Below are positions 22,698 to 33,239 of a stretch of 64,000 nt of DNA, one piece after another. The stretch lies in contig BROG01000458.1 in NCBI GenBank assembly GCA_030159075.1, positions 377,501 to 441,500 of the forward strand, given 5' to 3'. The DNA comes from Atrina japonica. Its lineage: Eukaryota; Mollusca; Bivalvia; Pterioida; Pinnidae. The notes under the pieces were generated by a model that did no database searches, was not told where the DNA came from, and worked only from the letters and a program-made list of their open reading frames with translations. The position numbers and the translations under genes are program-made. Positions within the stretch are counted from its first letter, which is position 1; every line of letters starts with the position of its first letter.

Positions 22698-23900
22698 GCT
22701 AAATTCTACTTCTTTTCTATTGTTTCAATACTTTTCTGACTTACAGAAGAAAAACAACAATGTCCAAATATTTCAGGTTTTCCGTTAATTATTACAGAAA
22801 CTTCGTGAAATTACCGAACCAGATATTTATCCAAAATTTATGCAAGATTTTACAAATGAAAATGACATTGAAAGTTACAGACATTTTGTGAGTATTTGGG
22901 ATTTGTAAAGATCGTACAGAGTATTGTCTGGGGTATGACTATTTTATAAAACACAATTTATGATTTTATTCATTTTGATTGAACTGGAATGACCTTTGAT
23001 TTTTGTTTTGCAGTTTGAAGTAGCACGTAACAAAACAAAGTAGGATTGCGAGAAAACGAATAACAAAGACCAATATAAAAAAGAGACTCATCTGATTTTT
23101 TGTTTTTCGTGAATCAATCATGTCACAAGTTTAATTTAAAAGACATATTATCTACTTGTCATTCTTATCATGATGCATGATTAGAAAATTATCATTGACA
23201 GAAGTAATCTAATCGATTTCACACATCATGATCCTAGTCACGACATTAAAATATGACAAGTGCGTGGAGCGTTACATAAAAAGGTCGTAAAACATTCATA
23301 GAACCAGTTATACGATAATCGAACGTTACATACAATTGCCGATTATCGATTTAGGATTACATTTAGTCATTAATTACCATTACCCAAATTGTGTTGATGC
23401 AGTCGTTTTCATCACAATTACGTGAAATATTTGGAAAATAAATTGTCTCGTAATATAAAAATGTCAGCTTTGATGATTGATGAGTTGAAGGAAATTGTGA
23501 TAGATAGGAGACCATGGGTTTTCAAATACAGACACAATAATTTTCCTTTGGATACTTAGGGAACGTATGACGGATTACGAGCTTTACATTACGGTATTTA
23601 CACTTTCAGGATACTGTGTCTTTCTTGTTTTCCAGGACAACCTTCATTGCGCGTGATATTCTACATATTTAATTAATACTCGTGAGTTGCTTTATGAAAC
23701 CGTTGTAATCGTTGCCGGTGAATGGTCGTAAAACTTGTCGATAATCGGTTTCCTTACTTTTATGGTACACTGATAATATCCTAATGTGTAATCGATAAAT
23801 GCTGACCGGTCATTTTAATTTCCACATATGAAGTTGATAAAAAAGATGCTAGATTTTCTAATTTACAATATATATTTATATATATATATGTAGTGTTTAG
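22698..23900. other. Gene-free interval
   Basis: No gene or clear repeat recognised. Confidence 0.6.
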
Positions 23901-24450
23901 TCACCAAGTCTCTTAGCAAACTATCACCACTCCAGCGGGGATTATTTGTGCCCCTATATTAGCCAACCTGTTCCTTTATTCACATGAAGCAGACTTCATT
24001 CACAAGCTTCTGAAACAAAAGATGAAGAAACAAAAGATGAAAGTGCCGGCTGTGGCCTTTAATTTGACCTTTAGATATATCGACGACGTTTTGTCAATTT
24101 GATATATCCCAATGAACTAGAAATTAAACACACCAAAGAGACAACACATTCGCTTTCACTAGGACATTTTACTTACTATAAACACAGACGGCAAATGAAC
24201 AGCCGAGCTTTATGCCAAACGTGATCATTTTGGTTTTGCTATCGTCAACTTTCCATACTTAAGTAGGAATACCCCATTTTCACCATCATCAGGTGTTAAT
24301 CACACACTGATTGTCCGATATAGCATGGCATGTGCAGAGACAAAGTACTTACTGATAGGTTACAGTATAACTCAAAATCATTAACATTTCGACAATTTTA
24401 CAGTCGGTATAGGGACCTTGTTTGCAATTAGTGTTTCACTAGCTGAAATG
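23901..24450 (+). pseudogene. Reverse transcriptase remnant with YIDD box
   Basis: Degraded frame containing ANLFLYSHEADFI, then FNLTFRYIDDVLSI, the catalytic YxDD motif of reverse transcriptases, followed by the same C-terminal blocks as the 21.95-kb copy (ATTTTACTTACTATAAACAC, TTTGGTTTTGCTATCGTC). It shows that the dispersed family in this window derives from an RT-bearing element. Stops and shifts make it non-functional. A Penelope-like assignment is plausible given the hammerhead units nearby but not shown here. Confidence 0.72.
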
Positions 24451-24459
24451 CTGATGAAC

Positions 24460-24464
24460 TGATG

Positions 24465-24551
<87 letters not shown>

Positions 24552-24590
24552 CTATACTGACTGTAAAATATATATATATATATATATATA
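24460..24590. repeat. (AT)n microsatellites
   Basis: Two AT runs (about 24,463-24,549 and 24,570-24,590) separated by CCCTATACTGACTGTAAAA, which mirrors the GACAATTTTACAGTCGGTATAGGG sequence of the RT remnant just upstream. Confidence 0.93.
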
Positions 24591-26571
24591 GTTCACGCCG
24601 AAATATCGCCCCCGTTGTTGCGCATAACCCTTATAACGGCACTATTCCTTGAAGAACAAATTTCCCACTATATAAATCCCCTGGTGTAACGCCAAAATGT
24701 ATATACATAACATGCAATCATTCAATTATAATACAGAGTTCAATACGCCCATGCCATGCGTTTTAAACCCTGTATTGCACGCCAATATGATACTGAAATG
24801 TCATTGGAAGTACATACTAAATGGAATTCCATTCATCAAAATATTTAATGAAGCATTTATATTGTATGTGTATGTATGTCATTGTTGTTATTGTTACAAA
24901 GCAATTTAATATTAAATGATGCTTACATCGATAGTTGAAAATCAGCTGCAGTAGTCAGTTCATAAAAGCACATCATTTAAATCGTTTCAATTTTTTATAA
25001 GGTAACATGTCACACCTATTTAATTTTCGTCAATTGGAATTCCACATGTCCAACCTCGTTTTCGGGATATCTCTGCAAACTCAGCTTATGTAGATAAATT
25101 ATAAATTATGATAAAGAGGTCTGTTTTGTAACGGGATATAATCTACATTTGCCCGAATGGTTATAAACAATATAAAAGCAGTGCCCGAAGTAAGTGCTCA
25201 ACACTTATTTTATAACTTTAACTATGTAGTTGTCGGTAAACTTTCTTGATGTTATTGAATAGAAGCACAGAAAGCTTGAATTATTGGTTTACTGATGTCA
25301 ATATATCTTTTGTCATAAATATCGACATTTCACTATATTTTGAGGTTTAATCATGCGGAATCAGGCTCCGTTTAATACCCTGTCTAGGATGAAAACAGTA
25401 ATTTCTCCTGCAGTTTGAAGTCAATCGGAAACTTTTTTTCTATGTACCTATATATTGTACAATTTATCATGGTTACCTATGTACTTATATTTTGTAAAAT
25501 ATTACCCCAGCATTTGATTTAGTGAAAATGTGTTAATCACGACTAACTATTGATCCTTGTTGTAGTTGTAACAGGAAATAATGGACCTGTCGTCTAAGGA
25601 TTGAAAAATGGTAATGTAAAATATATTCAACATGCATTACAATTGCTTACGTTTACATCATGTTATTACGCCAATAACACACTCCCTTTTTATCCCGTTG
25701 ATGAGGTGTCAATTTCAGAGCAAAGATTATATGCTCTAGTATATTTGATCTGTGAATAACTGTTGTGTTAATTAATATTTTGAACTGATAATATATTATT
25801 ACAAATATTAAAAAGTTGGTAGCTGTGAATTTCGAGTGGGAAAATACGTAAATTAGGAATCAGTGAGTCCATAGTGAAATCCATCTCAAGATAAGGGAAT
25901 ATTGAATGAGTACAAACTAATAAAAAAACTACAAATTGAGTTCAACTGTTTTTTAATATAATCGAACATGAGACTGATACATCTATTGTTGATAGTCTTA
26001 GTATCTTGAAATGATCTCACTTGTAAATCATAACAAATCTATCTCTTCATTTTTAAAATCTTTATCACCACTGTCTTGATTTCAAGTAGTTAAAATTATC
26101 TCTAGGTGTACGATAAATGGTTATTTCACGTGCGGCGTGACTACTCAAAGCCTAAATTTGCAAAAAAGTCACACAGACAGAGAGAGAGAGAGAGTATTTT
26201 GAACATGAATTTTATTTATGTACGACCAGTAAAGTGGTGTATTTAGTTCTGCAGTTGATTATATGTTTCAAATAACATTTATTTCTTTTCGAAATATGTT
26301 TCAGGTTGGAACGGATAGAAGTGATTCAGGGGATAATTTGTGCCAAAGAAAAGAATATCATAATCGCTTCGTGCTCTTGGTGAAATAAGTATGATCGATT
26401 TAAGTTTTTCTGGATAAAATACCAACAGAATGTCACTGAACACCATGTAGTGTATCACACGTAAGCTTTCTGGAATCTGATTACTTAAATACATTCTGTA
26501 TAATCAGTTTAGTATTCATTTTTTCTTGACTACAGATGAATATACCTGACAATGTGCATTTTATATATAAA

Positions 26572-26700
26572 ACACAAATGCAGAAATGACAAGGTACCTA
26601 CAAACTAACCATGTCCCGGCCGGGGTTCGAACCCTCGACCTACGGCACCAATCGCCTGGCTCTCATGCACGGCGTCCTAATCACTAGGCCATCTACGCAT
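26572..26700 (-). repeat. tRNA-derived SINE-like repeat
   Basis: On the minus strand it has a box-A-like TGGCCTAGTGATTAGGAC and a box-B GGGTTCGAACCCC about 55 bp apart, wider than in a tRNA gene. A second copy lies at 26,920-27,030. Both are preceded on their 3' side by GACAAGGTACCTACAAACT. A pol III-type SINE head is inferred. Confidence 0.6.
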
Positions 26701-26919
26701 TCACAGAAATGAATGTTTCGATAGCGGTGAGTAGAAATCCAAACATGAGAAGATAGAGGTGAAAGGTGTTTAATCCTAACATAAATGACAATGGATCAAC
26801 TGCGATGCATGTAGAGAAATACAAGTATATATAAAGCACAAATATCACTACAACATTATCATTTACTATGGACCTTGGATACGAAATGATACTATCTGCG
26901 TAAATAAATCATAAAGCAC

Positions 26920-27030
26920 AAATACAGAAATGACAAGGTACCTACAAACTCACCATGCCCTCGGGGTTCGAACTCTCGACCTACGGCACCAATCGCCTGG
27001 CTCTCATGCACAACGTCCTAACCACTTATA
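26920..27030 (-). repeat. tRNA-derived SINE-like repeat, second copy
   Basis: A near-identical copy of the repeat at 26,572-26,700 (GGGGTTCGAACTCTCGACC, CCAATCGCCTGGCTCTCATG) but with a decayed box B and truncated before box A by a TATATATA run. The open frame over it is chance. Confidence 0.55.
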
Positions 27031-28385
27031 TATATATATGACAAACGTAAAATACGTACACATATACACTCAAACGCAAATACACACTCACACATACTAC
27101 CGGAGTAAGAAAGAAATGCTACGTGTTAGATGTATAAAGTTATCAAAGTTACACAAATGGATAACTAAAAACCTCAAACTAAAGCCCAAACTACCAACAA
27201 ATCTGAATAGAACTAAGTGAAAAAATAACAAGAAATTACAAAATTAATATAATCTTTTACGTCACCTAGTTCTATTCACATTTGTCCTGAGGAAGGGTCA
27301 AGTCGTCCCGAAAATTTGACTTTAATTTTGTTCGTGTCTTTAGTCATTTCAGTGCTTTATATATGCTTTCCATGACTTGTATTTGTTGCTTAGATCCGAC
27401 ACCCTATGATATTTAGTGATGTTGGATTTAGTGTTTTGTATATATATTCTATTCCCGCAAAATATACATGTATGTGCATTCCATGTCGACAGTTAAACTC
27501 ATTTGTAACAATGATGATCAAGGAATACAGACAACTGTTTCTGGCAGAACCCGGATGTATCTCTCTTTCTCATGGTAGACCCATACAAAACAAATAATCA
27601 TGTCTTTTGTGTTAAATGTCCACGTGTATTTTAGTGTAGTCATAAGGTGTGTTTTGTAAACGAAATATTTGGTTTAAAACTAGACATGTTTATGTTTTGA
27701 TGACATACATTCGTAAATCAATTATGGAAATTAAGTGTGACCCAAAAATTATTGATGCGAATAAAGAAAACATACGATATTGTTCTTTATGTATTCAGTC
27801 AACCTTGACGTTTTAGGATAGTTAAGTAAAAGTTTACCTTGAGTATCTAGTATATTTGTTCGGGCCCAGGTCGTGAGGTACAGAAAGTAAATAATATGTT
27901 TATTATCTGCCAAAAGATGTTGTCTCTTACAAACATTTTAACATTATTTAAAAGTTACTTAAGAAAAATATATGGAATAGACGTTTTCATTGTAAACTCC
28001 CAAAGAAATGTCTTCACCAACAGTAGCCTGGTATCTCGCATAGATATTATTTAATTTTTTCCTCATACTCGTATAGAAGTGCTTCAGTACGAAGAGTTTT
28101 CACTGGAAATAACAAAGTACGCAGACGCAAAATAAAAAACGCTTTATATCATTTATAACTGGGAAACATCAAAATGAAAATCATTCTATTCTGATGATGT
28201 TCTCGCGACTATTGATTTTTACAGTTTGATGTAGTTGGTGATAGTATCGACGTTATAATCAAGGATTAAGGTTGTCGAAATATTGCAGTACAAAGCTTTA
28301 AACTAACTGTATGTAAATATCAAATTTGTTTTAGTTTTATTCATGCCTTGTATGATACTACTTTTCTTTTTTAAAAATTCATATT

Positions 28386-28900
28386 TGTCTCTCCTGAGAA
28401 GCATGAGCGAGACATAGGGATCATTAATTCCGTCCGGCGGCGACGGCGTCGTCGTCGTCAACATTTCGTTTCCAGCGCAGAACTCCTTACCTACAGGCTG
28501 GAGTGGAACAATACTTCACACAAATGATCCTTATTACTTTAGATGAGCGTTTGGTGGTAGAAAGGTCGGTCTGGCCTACTTTCTAGAAACTTGGTTACAA
28601 TCACTGAAAATCGTTTCCGAAGCAGACCTCCTAAATTACTGGGTGGATTGGAACCATGCTTCACACAAATGGTCCTTATGTATCTTAGATGTGCTTTTTG
28701 TGGTACTAAGGTCGGTCTTACCTACTTTCAGAAAAGTAGGTCATGGTCACTGAAAATCGTTTCCGGAGCAGAACTCCTAAACCATCCGGTGGATTGGAAT
28801 TATGCTGCTCACAAATGATCCTCATGTACCTTAGATTCGCTTTTTTGGGCACCGGAGCTGGTCGGACCTGATTTCTGGAAAGTAGTTTGCGTTCATTATC
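28386..28900 (+). repeat. Inserted repeat with ~150-bp subunits
   Basis: Starts TCTCCTGAGAAGCATGAGCG and contains three or so subunits of about 150 bp (TCACACAAATGATCCTTATT, GGTCGGTCT-GCCTACTTTC, CACTGAAAATCGTTTCCG). It interrupts a hammerhead-family unit, whose halves lie at 28,330-28,385 and 28,950 onward. I recall similar start sequences as common dispersed repeats of bivalves; the family name is not certain. Confidence 0.55.
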
Positions 28901-28949
28901 ATAATTATTATTAAGTATATGTAACAGGCTAGACATATATCTCCTTGGA

Positions 28950-29320
28950 GTTCTCTTGTTATATTAAATTCAAACTCAACTGATTAAGTTTATTGACAGA
29001 AACGATCGTCCGGAGCATTTGTTTTGGTCTTTATTATCAAACTTCAATTTTGGTATTGTTTATAATAGTTATAACATTGGGTCGTTGCCAAAGCTGGTGG
29101 ACCGTTTTAGTCACCAAAGGTATACATAAACCTACCCAGTCGATTATTTTATACTAAAGTAATGTTCAACTCGGGTTGTGCCTTTCAAATTCTAAACTTC
29201 TCAAAAGCGAAGATAGTCATAGTTTTAAAATGTATAAAACGGATTTGTCGGTACATTTAGGTTTATTACTTTGTCCTGTATTGATACCACTTTTCTGCTT
29301 TAAAATAGACCTGGTCTGAT
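28950..29320 (+). repeat. Degenerate hammerhead-bearing unit
   Basis: The core at 28,975-29,015 reads CTCAA, CTGATTA, GAAA, CGATCGTC, CGGAG, so the G8 position and two bases of stem I are mutated. The unit then follows the same body as the 17.4 and 32.3-kb units (GGTCGTTGCCA, GGTGGACCGTTT, GGTATACATAAACC). Confidence 0.65.
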
Positions 29321-30052
29321 ATTTTTACCTTAATAAATGGGTAGGAACACTCGGGTTTGATAATACAAATGTATTTTATCCACTTTAAATGAAGGTACAC
29401 TTGGTGAAACATGACTTTCCATTTAAACCCGAGGAAAGTCTGGAGTATATATCGGGAAATGACCATCATTCATCACATCATAGATGCTTGGATGAGTGGT
29501 CCCATTTCCCCGGTTACCTCTGAAAACTATATAGCATGCATTATTGCGCTTGTTAGCATGATGTTATTATGCCAATATACATATTACACTCCTAATTTTC
29601 ATCTCCTTTGTTCTGTTTGATGAAGTGTCATTATAAGGGAATAGATTGTACTGTCTTCCTGCCCTAGTATATGTCATGTGTGAAGAATTGTCGTTTGTAT
29701 CAATGCCTTGAAATAGATAATACATTTTTAAAATATTAAAAAGTCAGCAGTTGTGAATTTCAAGTCGGAAAACGCGTAAACTATGAATCTATGAAAAAAA
29801 CAGACCTTTTCAAAATCCGGCGATAGGAACGTTTTATGAAGGAAACAATATTATGTCAGTGGCGAAGCCTATAACAGCTGTGAGACCGTAGTTAAATACA
29901 TATCAAAATAAAGGGATATCGAACGAGTACAAATTAACACAGGAGTAATCCGTAATGGAAAAAAATGGAACTATTTATATCAATGATATCGATATATTTA
30001 TTGTAGAAAATCTTAGTATCTCGAAATGATTATCAAAGCAGGCGGGAACCAT

Positions 30053-30054
<2 letters not shown>

Positions 30055-30149
<95 letters not shown>
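30055..30149. repeat. (CT)n microsatellite
   Basis: About 95 bp of CT. A short GAGA run lies at the equivalent place in copy A (26,180). The Arg/Glu frame across it is an artefact. Confidence 0.97.
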
Positions 30150-30151
<2 letters not shown>

Positions 30152-30159
30152 GAGTATTA

Positions 30160-30260
30160 ATCTACAGGATGTATCGGAGACAAATAAACAAATATGGGAA
30201 ACATATGACAAACCCGAGCCGCTGGAAATTCAGAGGTGGGATCAGGTTCCATGTTGACAG
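30160..30260 (-). repeat. RT-element 3' end fragment
   Basis: Matches the reverse complement of the tail of the RT remnants (CTGGAAATTCAGAGGTGGGAT, CAGTCAAACTCAAATGAAAC), as at 47,615-47,700. Non-coding. Confidence 0.5.
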
Positions 30261-30991
30261 TCAAACTCAAATGAAACAAGGCAAATTCGAAGAATTATTG
30301 GTCCCCTTCAGGGTATATCGTCAAGATATATAAATTGACAAAGTCACTCTTTCTCCCTAAGATGTATATCTACACCAGATATGGTGAATCTAGGACTAAT
30401 AAATTACAACAAAATCAAAATGAAAAAACAAGATGTTGGTTTCATTAAAGCAAAATGTTCTAAGTCCAAGGACAAAAACTCCCTAAGCAATTTCAATCAG
30501 TATTTTTTCATCCCTTCATGCACATATACATGTTCTGATCTTTCTTTGTGCCAAGTTTCATCAAAATCCGTTCATACGTCTGAAGAGTTGTGATGACAAA
30601 ATTATTCGGACTGACAGACAAACAGACGGACAGACAGACGACAAGTCGCTTACAGTTCCTCTGGTTTTACTGGTAGGGGGCTAACAATTATGGACCAGAG
30701 GTGACAGACTAAAAAACATAAAAAATAGAGCTATAGAAATGAATGGAATGAATGTTTTATTTGTACATCCTATTTTTGGAAAATAAATAGTATTGTTTTG
30801 GTTCCTGACAGAATCCGGATGTGTTATTTTTAGAAAACAATTAACCGTGACTCGTGTTAAATGTGCACGTGTACGTTAGTTCACTCACGGGGTACTTGAC
30901 TATATAAAAATGAGGTTCAGAAGGTAAAAATTGTGCTCATTTTGTCTGACAAAAAGTGTTGTGTGTTACACACATTTTATCATTATTTTAA

Positions 30992-31867
30992 TGGTCAATA
31001 GCTGTGTTTACCAAAACAAGATCATTTCGATTTTTTGTACTTTAACTACAGGGTGTTTTTTTAAAAAAAGAAAATAATGTCCCGACTTTTCCTTTCAATA
31101 GAATATGTTACAAGCTTCATAGCAAAGTAAGGCATATACCATATCAATAAGGGTTTCCTAACAATTATTTTGGTACATAACTTTTAATGCATACACATTA
31201 AATATTATTTAAGTGGGCCACATTCTTAACTATTAAAATTTTGAAAATTTACCAGTTTAACGTCATTTTTCATTACATATTCCAAATGTCCACTGTTTTC
31301 TCTGCCACTAACTGTAACCTGTCCAGAAAGTTTTGGGTCACATTTCCACATGTATTCAAGGAATCCATCCAGTTTAATTCTTATTTTAAATCATCAAGAT
31401 AATATGGGCATGTTGGGTATGCTCAAAATAAAATTTAACGACATCAAAATAAAGGTTCTTCTTGAAGTTCTTGTCATCCATTTTGGTAGTACAACCAATC
31501 TATGCTAATTCATGATGTCATCCGTCATAAAATAAGTTCTGAACTCATAGGTTTTGGATTTAATTAATAATAAATTTTCAATTAAATTTTTTTTTCTAAT
31601 GAACTTACAATTTTTAAGGTATCATATGTCTGTGCAAAGTTATAGACATTTGAAGTAGGGACATGTTTTTAAAACACCCTGTACTTGTATTACATGTACA
31701 ACATCATATAAGAGCTATACACAAGCAATTTTCTCGAGGTTTCTCGAGCTATTTTCACACAACACACGAGAATTTAAAACTTGTTATGCCTGTGTTTATC
31801 TCTTTTTTGACATTGTATATCAAACTAGCTAGTGAAAATGAAAGTTTTTAGGCAGCTAATGCCCCCT
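30992..31867. mobile_element. TTAA-type MITE carrying a nested MITE
   Basis: The outer element starts after TTAA (30,988-30,991) with TGGTCAATAGCTG and ends GGCAGCTAATGCCCCCT, matching the 10.58-kb family. It is split by a TA-flanked element at 31,049-31,681. The outer insertion therefore predates the inner one. Confidence 0.7.
31049..31681. mobile_element. Nested TA-flanked MITE (Tc1/mariner-like)
   Basis: 633 bp with terminal inverted repeats CAGGGTGTTTT.../...AAAACACCCTG, flanked by TA on both sides (31,047-31,048 and 31,682-31,683). The inner part also pairs (GTCCCGAC and GTAGGGACAT areas). TA duplication suggests a Tc1/mariner-type transposase in trans. No transposase frame inside. Confidence 0.75.
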
Positions 31868-32337
31868 ATAAAAGTCACTGAAGAAAAATATATAAAATTG
31901 ATGATTTCATTGTAAACTGACATAGTACTTTCTTCATCAACGGGAACCCGATAGTTAAAAGAAATACTCAATAACTACAGCGATCTTGCATAGATAATTA
32001 GATTTTACCAAACACTCATAAAGAGCACTTCATCACTGCGCTGGAAACAGCAAAACACAACACACGCAAAAATGTTTTATATCTTTTATAACAGGGGGAC
32101 ATCAAATAATAATCAATCTGATGGTGTTCTCGGAACGTCCAGTTTTACAGGATGATGTAGTTTGTGATGGTGTCAAAGTGATGATTAAGGATTGCTTGTC
32201 GAAATATTGCATTACAAAGCTTAAATGTTTATTAAATGTATGTCCATTTCAAATTTGTTTTTATCGTTTTATTTCAATTCATGTCTTGTATGATACCACA
32301 TTTCTTTTTCGGAAATACATATTTATACTGGATTCGA

Positions 32338-32383
32338 GCTCAACAAATGGAGTCTTATTGACAGAAACGATCGCTTCTTGAGC
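32338..32383 (+). ncRNA. Degenerate hammerhead core
   Basis: Stem I arms GCTCAA and TTGAGC still pair, and GAAACGATCGC is present, but CTGATGA has become CAAATGG. It is inactive as written. Confidence 0.55.
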
Positions 32384-32668
32384 TTTTGTTCTGAACTTTA
32401 TTACAAAACTATAATTGTATCATTGTTAATGATATCTATAACCACTGGGTCGTTGCCAATCTTGGTGGACCGTTTGAGTCCCCGGGGGTATACATAAACC
32501 CAGTAATTCGATTATTTTAAACTAAAGTAACATTTCCCTCGGACTGCACTATTCAAATTCTAAGCTTCATCTTTTTACAACGGATTTGGCAATAGATTAG
32601 GTTAATTATTTGGTCATGTATTGATTCCACTTTTCGTTTTCGGAAATACTTATTTATATTAAATTCGA

Positions 32669-32712
32669 GCTCAACTGATGAGGTCTTATTGACAGAAACG
32701 ATCATCTTGAGC
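32669..32712 (+). ncRNA. Hammerhead ribozyme type I, partly decayed
   Basis: GCTCAA (32,669-32,674), CTGATGA (32,675-32,681), hairpin GTC-TTATT-GAC, GAAA (32,695-32,698), then CGATCATC and TTGAGC (32,707-32,712). Core boxes and stem I are intact. Stem III has one C-A mismatch and the first stem II pair is G-A, so activity is doubtful. Confidence 0.6.
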
Positions 32713-33027
32713 ATTTGTTTTGGACTTTATTATAAAACTATAATTTTGGTATTGTTAATGATATCTATAGCCACTGGGTCATTAGGGATCGGGTTTTACG
32801 CATACATTAGAAACGTTTTGAAATTTGGAAGCCCGTAGACTATTTCTTTTTGCGTCAAGAAGCGAAAATATATCGGACAACCCGCTTATAAATCACATTG
32901 ATTATCCCTATCAAAAGAAAATTGATTTAGCAAATACAATCCATATAAGAGATAAATGCTAACTTTTAAACATTTTTAAAAGACAATAGAGGCTAATATG
33001 TACCTCCTAGCAGTCTCCAGACTTTTA

Positions 33028-33236
33028 ATGGGACTAATTCATGTACCACGTGATAACCAATAACATTTGTGTGGTACTAGTATCCCCAGTTGTGATGGAA
33101 CGTAGCTCTACGTAATTTTCCCGCTGAAAAGACGTAACCGCAGGATATTGTCTGCTAGCGTCATTCCATCACTAATAGAAACAATAGTCCCTCATAAATC
33201 GGGTATCACGTGGTACATAAATTAGTCCCATTGTGA
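33028..33236. mobile_element. Foldback MITE, ~205 bp
   Basis: The ends AATGGGACTAATTCATGTAC and its near-perfect complement at 33,208-33,236 (CACGTGGTACATAAATTAGTCCCATT) form a long stem. An inner pair (GTGATGGAACGTAGC with CTAGCGTCATTCCATCAC) extends it. It is a palindromic MITE without coding capacity. Confidence 0.7.
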
Positions 33237-33239
33237 CCT

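Larger units (their letters stand above)
25560..29320 (+). repeat. Old tandem duplication, copy A
   Basis: Long-range similarity to 29,500-32,790: 25,660-25,920 matches 29,560-29,930 (GTTATTA-CGCCAATA, AATATTAAAAAGT, GTGAATTTC); 27,540-27,660 matches 30,800-30,900 (GAACCCGGATGT, GTTAAATGTCCACGTGTA); 27,880-28,350 matches 30,890-32,290 once nested insertions are removed. Each copy ends with hammerhead-bearing units. No gene found inside. Confidence 0.55.
32270..32790 (+). mobile_element. Second tandem pair of hammerhead units
   Basis: Two units with a period of about 329 bp; the block TTTCTTTTTCGGAAATACAT / TTTTCGTTTTCGGAAATACT precedes each core. The first core has lost its CTGATGA box; the second keeps it. 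The body matches the 17.4 and 29-kb units. It closes copy B of the 25.6-32.8-kb tandem duplication. Confidence 0.68.

Noticed and set aside
27240..27330. Another hammerhead core (CTGAGGA ... CCCGAAAA)
   Set aside because: The boxes are loosely present but stem I does not pair and no cleavage triplet is placed correctly; kept only as a possible relic.
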